A stretch of 64,000 bases of DNA from Polyangium spumosum (lineage in GTDB: Bacteria; Myxococcota_A; Polyangia; Polyangiales; Polyangiaceae). The DNA is taken from NCBI RefSeq assembly GCF_009649845.1, contig NZ_WJIE01000024.1, positions 1 to 64,000 on the forward strand, given 5' to 3'. This document shows positions 19,261 through 28,380 of the stretch, one piece after another; the first letter of the stretch is position 1, and each line of letters opens with the position of its first letter. The translations under genes and the position numbers were made by a program. The notes below the pieces were generated by a model. That model worked only from the letters and a program-made list of their open reading frames with translations, did no database searches and was not told where the DNA came from.

Positions 19261-20439
19261 CTACCTCGCCAAACCCAGGATCACGGCCACACCGACACCA
19301 AATGCCACGAGCGCGCTCACGGCGAGGCCCAGCATGGATGGGCGCCTCCGCTTCTTCGACGCCGGAGCGATGCTCGACGGTTCGACGGGCCTCGCCACGT
19401 GCTGCATGGACGGCGGCGGAGGGCTCGGTGGGGGCGTGGAGCGCTGCGCTTGCGCGAGCACCACACGCGCATCGATCATGAGCGCGGTCCCACGGGGACC
19501 CGTGATCGGTTTCGTGGGCTCTTTCCCGAGCTGGCTCACCGGAGCGGACACGGGAAGCGCCATGGCGCGCTCCGCGAGACCGACGTGAATCCGCGACCCT
19601 TCCTCGGGCCCCACGTAGGCCTGGAGCAGGCGCTCGACCACCGCGGCGGACGCAATCCGTTTGGCACGGTCACGCTCGAGGCACATGGCCACGACGTCGT
19701 CGAACGCCGGCTCCACGTGGCGCAGGCTCTCCGAAACGCGGGGGATCTTGCCGGTCGCGATCCGAATGAGCAGCTCTTGCCCCCCGCCTTGAAAGGGCCT
19801 CGTCCCCGCGAGCATCTCGAAGAGAACGACGCCGAGCGACCAGATGTCCGTGCGAGCGTCGAGATCCCGCGCGCCCCGGAGGGCCTCCGGGCTCATGTAT
19901 GCCGGGGACCCGACGGCGCCGCCGACGGCCGTCACGAGGGATTCGTTCGCCTCGAGGTTCTTCGCGACCCCGAAATCGAGGACCTTCACGACGAGCCCGT
20001 CGACCCCGGCCTCCTGATGGAGAAACACATTGGCGGGCTTGAGGTCCCGGTGGATGACGTTCACGGCGTGCGCTGCAGTGAGAGCGCGAGCGATGTCACG
20101 CCCGATCCGAGCGGCGAGAGGCTGCGCGAGTCGACGCTTTCGGCGGAGCAACTCGGCGAGCGTTTCGCCGGAGAGGAGCTGCATCACGAGGTAGGGCTCT
20201 CCCTCGGGTGTCTCCCCGGTGTCGTGAATCTCGATGACGTTCCGGTGCGCTATCGCTCCGCAAATGCGGGCTTCACGGAGCAGGCGATGCCGGAGATCGT
20301 CGGACGGTTTCGTGAGCAGCTTGATGGCCACGCGCCGCTGGGTAATTTCGTGCAAGGCTTCCCAGACGACGCCCATGGCACCTGCGCCAAGCTGGCGCAG
20401 TAGGCGGTACTTGTTTCCGAGTCGATCCCCGGCCTTCAT
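19261..20439 (-). CDS. Tail-anchored Ser/Thr protein kinase (Hanks type)
   Basis: The start is placed at ATG 20439 (MKAGDRLGNKYRLLRQLGAG). Catalytic motifs are GAGAMGVVWEA, VAIKLL, HRDLKPANVFLH, DFGVAK and YMSPEA. A proline-rich linker runs to a C-terminal membrane helix (MLGLAVSALVAFGVGVAVILG) that ends within four residues of the stop, so there is no exported sensor domain and the kinase is a simple tail-anchored enzyme. It is most similar in the catalytic region to the kinase at 6854-8155 (shared RxLREARxCGAIAHRNVxEIHD pattern). It lies 180 bp upstream of the next kinase on the same strand. Confidence 0.92.
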   Translation of the reverse strand: MKAGDRLGNKYRLLRQLGAGAMGVVWEALHEITQRRVAIKLLTKPSDDLRHRLLREARICGAIAHRNVIEIHDTGETPEGEPYLVMQLLSGETLAELLRRKRRLAQPLAARIGRDIARALTAAHAVNVIHRDLKPANVFLHQEAGVDGLVVKVLDFGVAKNLEANESLVTAVGGAVGSPAYMSPEALRGARDLDARTDIWSLGVVLFEMLAGTRPFQGGGQELLIRIATGKIPRVSESLRHVEPAFDDVVAMCLERDRAKRIASAAVVERLLQAYVGPEEGSRIHVGLAERAMALPVSAPVSQLGKEPTKPITGPRGTALMIDARVVLAQAQRSTPPPSPPPPSMQHVARPVEPSSIAPASKKRRRPSMLGLAVSALVAFGVGVAVILGLAR

Positions 20440-20899
20440 CCGGAGCGTCCTAACACCGTAAGCTCTGGTTCGACAAGTTTTGTGCAAGGGCCAACAGACG
20501 CGCAGCGCTCGATACCACGCCAATCACATGATCGCGAATGGGAGGAGTTGGCTCCATGCTCGACCGCGTCCGGGAAACGTTTCCGCCTTCGGCTACCATT
20601 GTCGCGCCTTGCGCCACTGCCACATCGTGTGCCCGCAGTCGTTCGTCACCGAAGCGATGGGCCCGCGCCAATTCACACGTGTGTCCGCAGGTCAAGAAAA
20701 ATCGACGCGCAGCGGCCAGACGATTCACGCGTGATGATATCCAGGATCCGAGCGTGGTAAAGGCTACCGATTGCGGACAATAACGCAAAGCGGCGTGGGG
20801 CAACCGACGGCAAAGTGTTCGACCTCGATTTTCGTGGGACTCGCCCCGCGCTACAGTCGCGCAGCGCTCTCGCGAGCCGGCACCAGAGGGAGGACCACC
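20440..20899 (+). other. Divergent intergenic region, 460 bp, no gene seen
   Basis: This spans the promoter region between the kinase at 19261 (minus) and the PAAR gene at 20900 (plus). Short open frames exist on both strands but lack ribosome-binding sites and protein-like composition. A 12-bp perfect palindrome, GGAAACGTTTCC, lies at 20573-20584 and could be an operator. GC content is somewhat lower than in the flanking genes. No sigma54 or clear sigma70 promoter could be assigned by eye. Confidence 0.5.
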
Positions 20900-21217
20900 T
20901 TGCCCAGCGTCTCGACCAAAGTCGACCTTTGCCAGGGACACGACGCGTGTACCCCCCGCCCGTTCAATACGTTCAGCCCCAGCGTCCTCGTCGAGGGCTT
21001 CGAGGTCGCGCGCGAAACCGACGTGTTCCAGGATCACGGCTGCCCCGATCACGTGCCACACAGCGCCGTCGTCACGCAGGGCTACCCGAGCATCACGGCG
21101 AACGGGCTCCGGATCGCCTACGTCGGCGCCCCCGTCTCCTGCCCATCGAGCGTCGTCGGCACGGGCCGACCCAGCGTCCTCGCTGGAGAGGGCTCCCGGA
21201 TCTCCTGGAGCCGCTGA
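20900..21217 (+). CDS. PAAR-type spike tip protein
   Basis: The TTG at 20900 is chosen because GGGAGG lies 7 nt upstream and translation from it gives the compact 105-aa PAAR fold. Metal-type positions typical of PAAR proteins are visible as Cys/His pairs (LCQGHDACTPRPFN, FQDHGCPDHVPH), and the repeated beta-strand pattern (SPSVLVEGFEVARETD, SPSV- and PSVLAGEGS-like turns) is present. PAAR proteins cap the VgrG trimer of the type VI secretion spike and carry or sort effectors. This copy has no toxin extension. It is the first gene of the plus-strand cluster ending with VgrG. Confidence 0.75.
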   Translation: MPSVSTKVDLCQGHDACTPRPFNTFSPSVLVEGFEVARETDVFQDHGCPDHVPHSAVVTQGYPSITANGLRIAYVGAPVSCPSSVVGTGRPSVLAGEGSRISWSR

Positions 21218-21235
21218 GGGAGCGAGGCGCCCATC

Positions 21236-23683
21236 ATGAAGGTTCGCTCGCTCGGACCACTCCCTGCGGACGCGCTCGTGTATCGTCCTCGCGACGACAG
21301 GTGGCGGCTCGCGATCGTCTGCAAATCGACGCAACGGCTGGTGCCTGGCCAGGCGACGCTCGCGACGGCCCAGGAGCCGCTCCACGCCGACGACCTCCTA
21401 CCGATCAAGCCGCGCGTCGATATCGTCCTCGTCGGCACCGCGCACGCGCCCCGTCGCGCTCCGGCTCGCTCGATTCCCGTGCGGCTCGTCGTGGGCGACC
21501 TCGAGAAATCCCTCGAAGCATGCCTCCCACGAACCGTCTGCCCGGACGGCGCGCTTCGGGAGGGCGCGCTCGTCCAATCGATCCCGCTCCGGTGGGAGCT
21601 CGCGGCCGGTGGGCCAGGCACGGCGAACCCCGTCGGCATGGCCCAGGACGTCCACCCGGCGTTCGGCACCCGCGTCCTGCCCCAGATCCAGCCCCTCGGG
21701 TGGTTCCCCGCCGAGCCGAGCGACGAGATCCCCATTGTCGGGTTCGGCCCCATCTCGCCGGCCTGGCCCGGCCGCAGGGACAGGCTCGGCGACCGCGCGG
21801 CGAGCTTCCGCCACGGCGACTGGTCGAACGAGGTCCTCGGTGACGGCTTCGATCTCCTGTACTTCCAGGCCGCGCCGCCCGATCAACAGCTCGAATCGTT
21901 GCGCCCCGACGAACGAATCATCCTGGAGAATCTGCTCCCCGACAGCCCGCGGCTCGTGACGAACCTCGCGGGGTTCATGCCTCGCGCCTTCCTCCACCGG
22001 AGCCCCGGCGGCATATCGCCGGTCGCGCTCCGCGCCGACACCCTCTGCATCGACGCGGATCGCGGCCTTTGCACCGTCACGTACCGCGGCCATCTGGATC
22101 TGGTGACACGCGCGGATCCCGGGATCGTCTACATCGTCCTCGAGGAGCCCGGGCAGCCCATCGGCGTCGAGGAGCTCGAGGCTCGGCTCGGAGCCCTCGC
22201 GGCGTCCGACATTTCCAGCGAGAGCTGGGCCGGGGCCCCTGTCCCCCCATCACATTCGGAGAATGCCGCCGCGGCGCAGATGCTCGCGGCGTTTGGCTCC
22301 AACGGGACGACCGAGATCGACCTCGACGCGCTCAGCCTGCCGCCCGCGCTGCCATTCCAGCCGAAACAACCCCGGGCGCCCTCGCGCGACGCGGATGATG
22401 ACGAGGCTCGCACGGCCGTGATGAATGTCGCCGGGCTCCGCGCCGAGGTCGAGCGGCGCTCCTCGCCCCCGGGATCGGCAGGAGAGCGGGACGAAAAAAC
22501 GGGCATGTTCCCGAATACAGGGCTCGGCCCGAGCCCCGTCTTGCCCTTTGTCAAGCCTGCCTCGCCGCCTGCGACGCCCGCCGTTCCGCCCGTGCCGGGC
22601 CCCCTGCCCGCGATGGCCCCGCCGCCGACGCCGCCGATGGCCGCGAGCCCGCCGCCCTCGGCGCCCACCTTCGGGCCGCCACCTTCGGCCATGCGCTCGA
22701 CGCCCACGTCGTTGCCTGCCTGGGTCGTCCCTCCCGCTCCCGTGGCGCCGATCCCAGTGGCTGCGGCGCCGGTCGCGCCCACGCCTGCGCCCACGCCCAC
22801 GCCTGCGCCGTGGGATCAGCGCCGCCTCGGCGCCGCCCCTGCGGCTCCGCGGCCCGACGCGTCCGAGCGCCCTGCGGGCAAATCGATCGAGCTCATCTGG
22901 TTCGACCCGGCGTTCATCGCGCGCATGAAAAAGCACCCGCAATGGGGACCCATGTTCAAGCCGGCCCCGAAGCCGCCGGCGCCCGAGCGAGGCAAGCCCC
23001 CCCCGCCGCCGCCCTCGCCGGAGGCGATCGAAGAGGCACAAAGGGCCGACATCTTCGGCATTCTTTCCTGCGCGGAGCCCTCGTCCCAGGGCGAGCTCGC
23101 GACCGGCGGCGGGAACGGGGCTTCGGAGGGCGCCCCGCTCCACCTCGTCGCGGGGACGCTCTCGTTCCCGCTCGACGATATCGAGCTGCTCAAGGCGACC
23201 ACCGCTGCCGCCGCCCCGCTCGCGACGACCGACAAGAAACTCAAGGAGCTGCTCGAGCTCGTCGAGGGCGTCCTGAAAATGCCGCTCGAGGGCGCGCCCG
23301 AGGTGGCGACGAGCTTCGTCCAGCGCATCCGCGAGGCGTGGTCGAGCGCCAACCGCATCCTGCCGCCCGATTACCTCGTGACGCACACGGAGTGGGTGCT
23401 CTTGAACCAGCGCCATTACCAGAAGCGCGAGCTGCTCGACCAGGCATGGGTCCGCGCGCTCTTTTCGGCCGAGGGCTCGAGCTCGCCGCTCCCTGCGTAC
23501 GTCTCCGCCAAGCTCTCGAAGCGCCTGCCGCTCTTCCGCCAGTTCCCCGCGCGCCTCGTCGTGGAGGTGCTCCCGCAGCAGGACATGTACGAATCGAGCC
23601 CGATCGCACTACGCGTCGTCGCCCTCGCGCGGCAGCTCGACGCGGCGACGCGGCAGACCAAAACGAGGAGCCAATCCACCTAG
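21236..23683 (+). CDS. DUF2169 family protein (T6SS-associated adaptor type), copy 2
   Basis: The N-terminal ~300 residues match DUF2169 (WRLAIVCKSTQRLVPGQATL, IKPRVDIVLVGTAHAP, RLVVGDLEKSLEA, TANPVGMAQD, FQAAPPDQQLESLRPDERI). A Pro-rich middle follows (about 400-540), then a C-terminal domain shared with copy 1 (IELIWFDPAFIARMKKHPQW, HYQKRELLDQ, EVLPQQDMYESS, ALRVVALAR). It starts at ATG 21236, 18 bp after the PAAR stop, and its own stop overlaps the ribosome-binding site of the next gene (TAGGAGGG), so these genes are co-translated. The family is thought to assist assembly of PAAR/VgrG-borne effectors; the common C-terminal domain has no known function. Confidence 0.85.
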   Translation: MKVRSLGPLPADALVYRPRDDRWRLAIVCKSTQRLVPGQATLATAQEPLHADDLLPIKPRVDIVLVGTAHAPRRAPARSIPVRLVVGDLEKSLEACLPRTVCPDGALREGALVQSIPLRWELAAGGPGTANPVGMAQDVHPAFGTRVLPQIQPLGWFPAEPSDEIPIVGFGPISPAWPGRRDRLGDRAASFRHGDWSNEVLGDGFDLLYFQAAPPDQQLESLRPDERIILENLLPDSPRLVTNLAGFMPRAFLHRSPGGISPVALRADTLCIDADRGLCTVTYRGHLDLVTRADPGIVYIVLEEPGQPIGVEELEARLGALAASDISSESWAGAPVPPSHSENAAAAQMLAAFGSNGTTEIDLDALSLPPALPFQPKQPRAPSRDADDDEARTAVMNVAGLRAEVERRSSPPGSAGERDEKTGMFPNTGLGPSPVLPFVKPASPPATPAVPPVPGPLPAMAPPPTPPMAASPPPSAPTFGPPPSAMRSTPTSLPAWVVPPAPVAPIPVAAAPVAPTPAPTPTPAPWDQRRLGAAPAAPRPDASERPAGKSIELIWFDPAFIARMKKHPQWGPMFKPAPKPPAPERGKPPPPPPSPEAIEEAQRADIFGILSCAEPSSQGELATGGGNGASEGAPLHLVAGTLSFPLDDIELLKATTAAAAPLATTDKKLKELLELVEGVLKMPLEGAPEVATSFVQRIREAWSSANRILPPDYLVTHTEWVLLNQRHYQKRELLDQAWVRALFSAEGSSSPLPAYVSAKLSKRLPLFRQFPARLVVEVLPQQDMYESSPIALRVVALARQLDAATRQTKTRSQST

Positions 23684-23691
23684 GAGGGACC

Positions 23692-24711
23692 ATGTCCGTC
23701 GGTCAGACGTCCGGGCGCAATACGACGAACTCGGCGCCAGCGCAGAACGCGAATCGGCCGCGCGTTCACTGGTGGCGCCGTATGGATTACAACAGCTTCG
23801 AGCGCAAGATCTCGCAGTTCGGGATCGAATCAGCGCGCGTCGGGAACAAGTACATCATCACGTCGAACAACATCCGGCTCGAGGTCTCTCCGATCGATTT
23901 TTCGGGGATCGTCGTCGCAGATTTCGATGCGATGAACGAGAAGATCAGCCGGTGGCGCCAGGCCAAGGTCAATGACGACCTGCTCGCCTACGGCGCGACG
24001 ACCGGCTCGCTGCTCGATCAGTCGAACGCTCAGGGCTACATGGGCAGCGAGCAGCACACGGTGTGGGCGATGGGCGCCTCGGCCCGCACGGGCTGCTTCA
24101 TCCCGCCGGAGTTCTTCTTCGAAAACGAGGGGTTCGGCGGCACCGCGGGCAATGGGCCGAACGTCTTGCCGCTCGGGAACACGGGCGAACCGATGTCGAC
24201 CATCGCGATGGCCCACGATTCCGACTGGATGATCGGCCGCCTCTTCAGCATGGGCCCGCTCGCGCGGCTGAACACCGTCACGCCGCACATGCAGTACCAG
24301 ATCCAGCGAATGGGCTCCGCGGGCCTGTTCGACGGGTTCCAGACGAACGAGCTCTTCGCGCGGGACAACCGATTTCCTCTCATCTCGGATCCGCGGACGC
24401 AACAGGAGCGGGAGATCAACGCCCGCATCACCTCGCTCCTCGACGCGGCCGGGGCGCAGGACACGTATTATCGCGAGAACGGGATCTGGCTGCGACAGGG
24501 CCGTTGGGGCTGGAACGTGAAATACACCCGGGCGCACGCGGCCTTCGATTTGCAGGTGAGGTGGCGCTCGTGGCTCCAGATCATCGGCGTATCGGGCACG
24601 GTGTACGATTTCGCGCCCGAGTACCTGTGGGATGGCAACGAGAGCGCGACGCGTGGAAAAAACGACGTGCGCACCCACAACGACGCGCGCGCGCCGGGGT
24701 TCCCGGAGTGA
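23692..24711 (+). CDS. Hypothetical T6SS-cluster protein, 339 aa
   Basis: It starts at ATG 23692 with the strong ribosome-binding site TAGGAGGGACC. The protein is not recognised. It has no signal peptide or membrane segment, is rich in Asn, Trp, Tyr and Phe, and shows several conserved-looking aromatic stretches (VHWWRRMDYNSFERKI, ENGIWLRQGRWGWNV). A compact middle (residues about 90-150) has many glycines. It sits between DUF2169 and VgrG with 13-bp and shorter gaps, so it is likely a structural or cargo protein of the spike. It might be an effector, since no other toxin gene is visible in the cluster, but this is speculation. Confidence 0.65.
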   Translation: MSVGQTSGRNTTNSAPAQNANRPRVHWWRRMDYNSFERKISQFGIESARVGNKYIITSNNIRLEVSPIDFSGIVVADFDAMNEKISRWRQAKVNDDLLAYGATTGSLLDQSNAQGYMGSEQHTVWAMGASARTGCFIPPEFFFENEGFGGTAGNGPNVLPLGNTGEPMSTIAMAHDSDWMIGRLFSMGPLARLNTVTPHMQYQIQRMGSAGLFDGFQTNELFARDNRFPLISDPRTQQEREINARITSLLDAAGAQDTYYRENGIWLRQGRWGWNVKYTRAHAAFDLQVRWRSWLQIIGVSGTVYDFAPEYLWDGNESATRGKNDVRTHNDARAPGFPE

Positions 24712-24724
24712 AGGACGGTCCCTC

Positions 24725-27700
24725 ATGAACGATGTCCAGAAATTCGCCGGTGCCACGACCTCGAAGCTCGGCGCGCCGACCCTCGGGGAGAACGCACGCC
24801 TCGGCTTCCCGGACCTGCCCGATGTGCGGCTCTCGGTCCGCGAATTCGAGGTCGAGGAAGGAATCAGCCGCCTCTTCACGATCCGGCTCGTGTGCGTCTC
24901 GCCCGCCGAGGATCTCGACCTCGCCGCGCTCGTCGGGGCGCGCGCCGGCTTCGAGCTCTCCTGGCGCCCCGATCGGGTCCTTCGTGGGCTCTGCGCGTCG
25001 GCGGAGCTCGTCCGGGTCTCCGACGACAAGGAGGGCCTCGCCACGTACGAGGTCGTCCTCGTGCCCACGCTCTGGCGGCTCTCGCAGCGCGTCCAGAATC
25101 GCCTGTTCCAGCACGTCACGATCCCCGAGATCGTCCGGACGATCCTCGGCGAGTGGAAGATCGAGCATACGTGGCGCATCCAGGAGCACGCGTATCCGCC
25201 GCTCGAGCTGCGCACGCAATACGGCGAGACGGACCTCGCCTTCGTGTCGCGCCTGCTCGAGGAGGCGGGGATCTCGTACTGGTTCGTCGACGAGGGCGCA
25301 GAGGCGAGCCGCCTCGTCCTGGGAGACGCCCCGCACAGCGGGGAGCGACGCGCCGGCGGGCCCATCCCGTTCGTGGACGACGTCTCGCTCGCGGCGCCCG
25401 CCCGGAGCGATCACCTGACGCACGTGCGATTGAAAGAGCAATCGCGCCCCGGGCGATTCTCGACCCGCGATTACGATTTCTTGCGGCCTCGGCACGCGCT
25501 CTTCGCGCAGGCGGACGCGACGCGCGCCGTCGAGCACGCGCACGAGCAATTCCATTTCGCCCCGGGCTTCGGCCTCGCGGAGAACCCCCTGCTCTCCGGT
25601 CGGACCTCGCAGACGCCCGTCGCCGACGACCTCGGCGTCGCCCGTCGCCGCGAGGAGTACGCGCAGGAGCGCCAGAAGCGCATGCTCGAGGCGGCGAGCG
25701 GCGAGCGGCGCGTCGCCACGTACGAGGCGAGCGTCTCGGATCTGTCGCCGGGCGCGGTGTTCTGCATGGGCCGGCACCCGCACCCCGAGCTCGCGGAGGA
25801 CAAGGCCCTGCTCGCCGTCCGGCACCGCATGACGGGCACGGTCGCGGATACGAGCTCGTGGCGCTTCGAGGGCGCCGCTGTCCACGCGTCCGTCCCCTTC
25901 CGGCCGCCACAGATCACGCCGAAGCCGCGGATCCACGGCCTGCAGACCGCGGTCGTCGTGGGCCCGGAGCCCTCGAACCTCGCGGCGCAGGTCTCTCTGC
26001 CGCGCGCGGTCGGGGCGGTGGAGAGGCTCGCGGTGGAGGGCGCCGCCTCGGCCGACGTCCTCGTCGACAACACCATTTACGTCGACGAGCACGGCCGCGT
26101 CCGCGTGCAGTTTCCCTGGGATCGCGAGCACGGCTTCGACCAGCGGAGCTCGGCGTGGACGCGCGTGAGCCAGGGCTGGGCGGGCGCGGGATATGGCCTG
26201 TTCACGATCCCGCGTGTCGGTCACGAGGTCCTCATCGCGTTCCTCGACGGCGACCCGGACCAGCCGCTCGTGGTGGGCCGCGTGCACAACGCGGCCGAGC
26301 CCACGCCCTACCCCTTGCCAGCGGCGAAGACGGTGAGCACGTGGAAGACCGCGTCCTCCCCCGGCGGCGAAGGCGCGAACGAGCTCCGCTTCGACGACGC
26401 CGCGGGCGCCGAGCATGTCTACCTGCAAGCGCAGAAGGACATGGATCACCTCGTCAAGAACGACCTCAAGCAGGCCGTCGGCAAGGACGCGACGCGGTTC
26501 GTCCAGGCCCACGACACACACGCCGTCGGCGGCAGCCGGACCGATTTCGTCAACTTGAACGAGGCGCGCGCCGTCGGGGTGAACAAGGCCGAGTTTGTCG
26601 GAATGAACCGTACGAGCCACGTCGGCGTCGACGACCAGACGGTGGTGGGCACGCGCTGGAGCGTGACGGTCGCGCGTGGCTTGACGAACCGGCTCGTCCA
26701 CGATCTCGAGGCCATCGCGGGCAACGTCGGCGACGTCGTGCGCAGCGCGGCGACGACCGTGCTCGGCGGCATCCCCGCGACGCCGCTCTCGGTCGCGGCG
26801 GAGTCGGCGCTCGCGAGCCTCGGGAGCGCGCTTTACGAAGGGCTGAAATCACTCGTCGAGCCGCCGAACCTCGGCTTCGAGACCGAACCCGGCCCGCCGC
26901 CCACGACGATCGAGGTGGTGGACCGGCAGATCAAATTCTCGACGGGCGAGGCGTCGATCATCCTCGACGGGCCCAACGTGACGATCAGCGCGCAGGGCAA
27001 CATCGTGCTCCACGCGATGGATCACGTCTCGGTGCTGAGCGAAAAAGAGGTCGCGATCGGCGGGCGGAGCAAGGTCGCCGTCGTCTCGGCGACGGACGAC
27101 GTGATCGTGCAATCGAGCAAGGACCTGCACCTGAACCCCTTCGCCTCGGGCGGCGGCCTCCCGAAGGCGCAGCGCCTCGATCCAGCGGCGCCCATGGCGA
27201 TCGGGCCCGAGGTCTGCGCGGTGTGCGGCGGCGAGCTCGTCGGCGAGGACATGTTCCGCCGCTCCTGCGCCGCGATGCTGGGCGCGCTCCCCGCGGGTCG
27301 CGCCTCGAGCCTGCCCACCTCCGCGGGCGCGGGCGGAGGAGATGGCGAGGCCTTCGCGAGCGAAGCGCGGAGCCTCCAGGTCGATCTGCAGCGCCACGGC
27401 TTCAAGGGCGACATCATGGAGCACGCGGTGGACGTCATCACGCGTGGCCTCGATGGCAGGTCGCCGGCCTACGAAGACGTGCTCGCCTGGCTCGCCGAGC
27501 AGCGCCACATCGACCGGCAGACGCACGAGCGCCTTCGCGCGATCACCCCGGCGGACGCGGCAGCGTTCAGCGGGATCTACCTTGGATGGTGGTCGCAAGG
27601 AGCCGAAGCGCCGGCGATGGCTGTGTGGTCGTGGGGCGGCGCAGCGTTGACGCCGGAGCCGATCGGCAAATGCCAGATCGATCTCGTCATCGGCCTCCCC

Positions 27701-27787
27701 ACGGGAGCGCGGGTCACGTTCTGCGATCGAAGGGTGCTCCAGGTTTTCATCGAGCTCATGCTGACCGGGACGGTGCGACATGTCTGA
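24725..27787 (+). CDS. vgrG: VgrG/TssI type VI secretion spike protein with C-terminal extension
   Basis: The ATG at 24725 follows GAAGGACGG and starts a 1020-aa protein. Domain order: gp27-like N-terminus (VRLSVREFEVEEGISRLFTI, DLAFVSRLLEEAGISYWF), gp5-like OB domain (GRVRVQFPWDREHG, RVGHEVLIAFLDGDPDQPLV), then the DUF2345 beta-helix region (ASIILDGPNVTISAQGNIVL, EVAIGGRSKVAV). After about residue 800 an extra ~200 residues follow, containing a CAVCGG Cys pair and an alpha-helical Lys/Arg-poor segment; this extension may be an effector or an adaptor-binding domain. Its stop overlaps the next gene by 8 bp. No TssB/C/K/M genes are in the window, so this is an orphan VgrG cluster. Confidence 0.92.
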   Translation: MNDVQKFAGATTSKLGAPTLGENARLGFPDLPDVRLSVREFEVEEGISRLFTIRLVCVSPAEDLDLAALVGARAGFELSWRPDRVLRGLCASAELVRVSDDKEGLATYEVVLVPTLWRLSQRVQNRLFQHVTIPEIVRTILGEWKIEHTWRIQEHAYPPLELRTQYGETDLAFVSRLLEEAGISYWFVDEGAEASRLVLGDAPHSGERRAGGPIPFVDDVSLAAPARSDHLTHVRLKEQSRPGRFSTRDYDFLRPRHALFAQADATRAVEHAHEQFHFAPGFGLAENPLLSGRTSQTPVADDLGVARRREEYAQERQKRMLEAASGERRVATYEASVSDLSPGAVFCMGRHPHPELAEDKALLAVRHRMTGTVADTSSWRFEGAAVHASVPFRPPQITPKPRIHGLQTAVVVGPEPSNLAAQVSLPRAVGAVERLAVEGAASADVLVDNTIYVDEHGRVRVQFPWDREHGFDQRSSAWTRVSQGWAGAGYGLFTIPRVGHEVLIAFLDGDPDQPLVVGRVHNAAEPTPYPLPAAKTVSTWKTASSPGGEGANELRFDDAAGAEHVYLQAQKDMDHLVKNDLKQAVGKDATRFVQAHDTHAVGGSRTDFVNLNEARAVGVNKAEFVGMNRTSHVGVDDQTVVGTRWSVTVARGLTNRLVHDLEAIAGNVGDVVRSAATTVLGGIPATPLSVAAESALASLGSALYEGLKSLVEPPNLGFETEPGPPPTTIEVVDRQIKFSTGEASIILDGPNVTISAQGNIVLHAMDHVSVLSEKEVAIGGRSKVAVVSATDDVIVQSSKDLHLNPFASGGGLPKAQRLDPAAPMAIGPEVCAVCGGELVGEDMFRRSCAAMLGALPAGRASSLPTSAGAGGGDGEAFASEARSLQVDLQRHGFKGDIMEHAVDVITRGLDGRSPAYEDVLAWLAEQRHIDRQTHERLRAITPADAAAFSGIYLGWWSQGAEAPAMAVWSWGGAALTPEPIGKCQIDLVIGLPTGARVTFCDRRVLQVFIELMLTGTVRHV

Positions 27788-28343
27788 GACGAAGAAGGCG
27801 CCCGAGCTCCTGCACGTCGCGCTCTTGCGCGAGGCCGACGATCTGCGGGCGCTGCACAAGCTCATCGGGTTGCGGATCGACGAGGACCCTTGGGAGTACT
27901 GGGACACCACCGGCGTGGCGCTCCCGAGCGCGGTGGAGAGCCTGCTCGGCGTCTGCGGTTTCGGCGGAAAAGCGCCGCCCGTGCCGGAGGTGCGTGTCCT
28001 CGACGAGACCGGCGTGAACGCGGTCCCGATGATGGGATTCACGGTCCCTGCGGCTGAATACGGCGCCGTGCGCGCGGCGCTCATGGCCTCGGCGCGTGGC
28101 CAGATCGGCGGGTTTTCCCCGATCGTCGTCGCGCTCTCGGGCTTCCACGACGCGGCGATCGACGTCTTCGCCCACGTCTGGAGCCTGTCCGGCAGGCCAC
28201 GCGTCTGGGTGCGGAGCGCCGCGCTCGGCACGCGCGGCAGCGCCGAGAGCGCGCCGCAGAGCTTGCTCCCCTTCGCAGGGCGCGACCCGAGCTTCTCGGC
28301 GAGCAGCTACATCCGTTCGCTCGCGCGCGCCGCCGGCGGCTGA
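27780..28343 (+). CDS. Hypothetical protein, 187 aa, downstream of VgrG
   Basis: The ATG at 27780 overlaps the last 8 bp of vgrG, so translation is coupled. The protein is soluble (no signal peptide), with an acidic N-terminal helix (EADDLRALHKLIGLRIDEDP), an aromatic motif (PWEYWDTTG), a Gly-rich middle and a C-terminal helix. It is not recognised. Position directly after VgrG is where cognate adaptors, effectors or immunity proteins usually lie. It ends just before a strong inverted repeat at 28345-28380 and is convergent with the 7TM kinase. Confidence 0.65.
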   Translation: MSETKKAPELLHVALLREADDLRALHKLIGLRIDEDPWEYWDTTGVALPSAVESLLGVCGFGGKAPPVPEVRVLDETGVNAVPMMGFTVPAAEYGAVRAALMASARGQIGGFSPIVVALSGFHDAAIDVFAHVWSLSGRPRVWVRSAALGTRGSAESAPQSLLPFAGRDPSFSASSYIRSLARAAGG

Positions 28344-28344
28344 C

Positions 28345-28380
28345 GATCCGGCGGGGCGGAGCTACAAAACCCGCCGGATC
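28345..28380. terminator. Candidate bidirectional terminator
   Basis: An 11-bp perfect inverted repeat, GATCCGGCGGG (28345-28355) and CCCGCCGGATC (28370-28380), with a 14-nt loop between convergent genes. It overlaps the last codons of the minus-strand kinase. There is an AAAA tract inside the loop but no run of T after the stem, so it may be a factor-assisted or weak intrinsic terminator. Confidence 0.55.

Noticed and set aside
24581-26701. Long minus-strand open frame opposite vgrG
   Set aside because: The plus-strand frame carries clear VgrG motifs, so this is a shadow frame.
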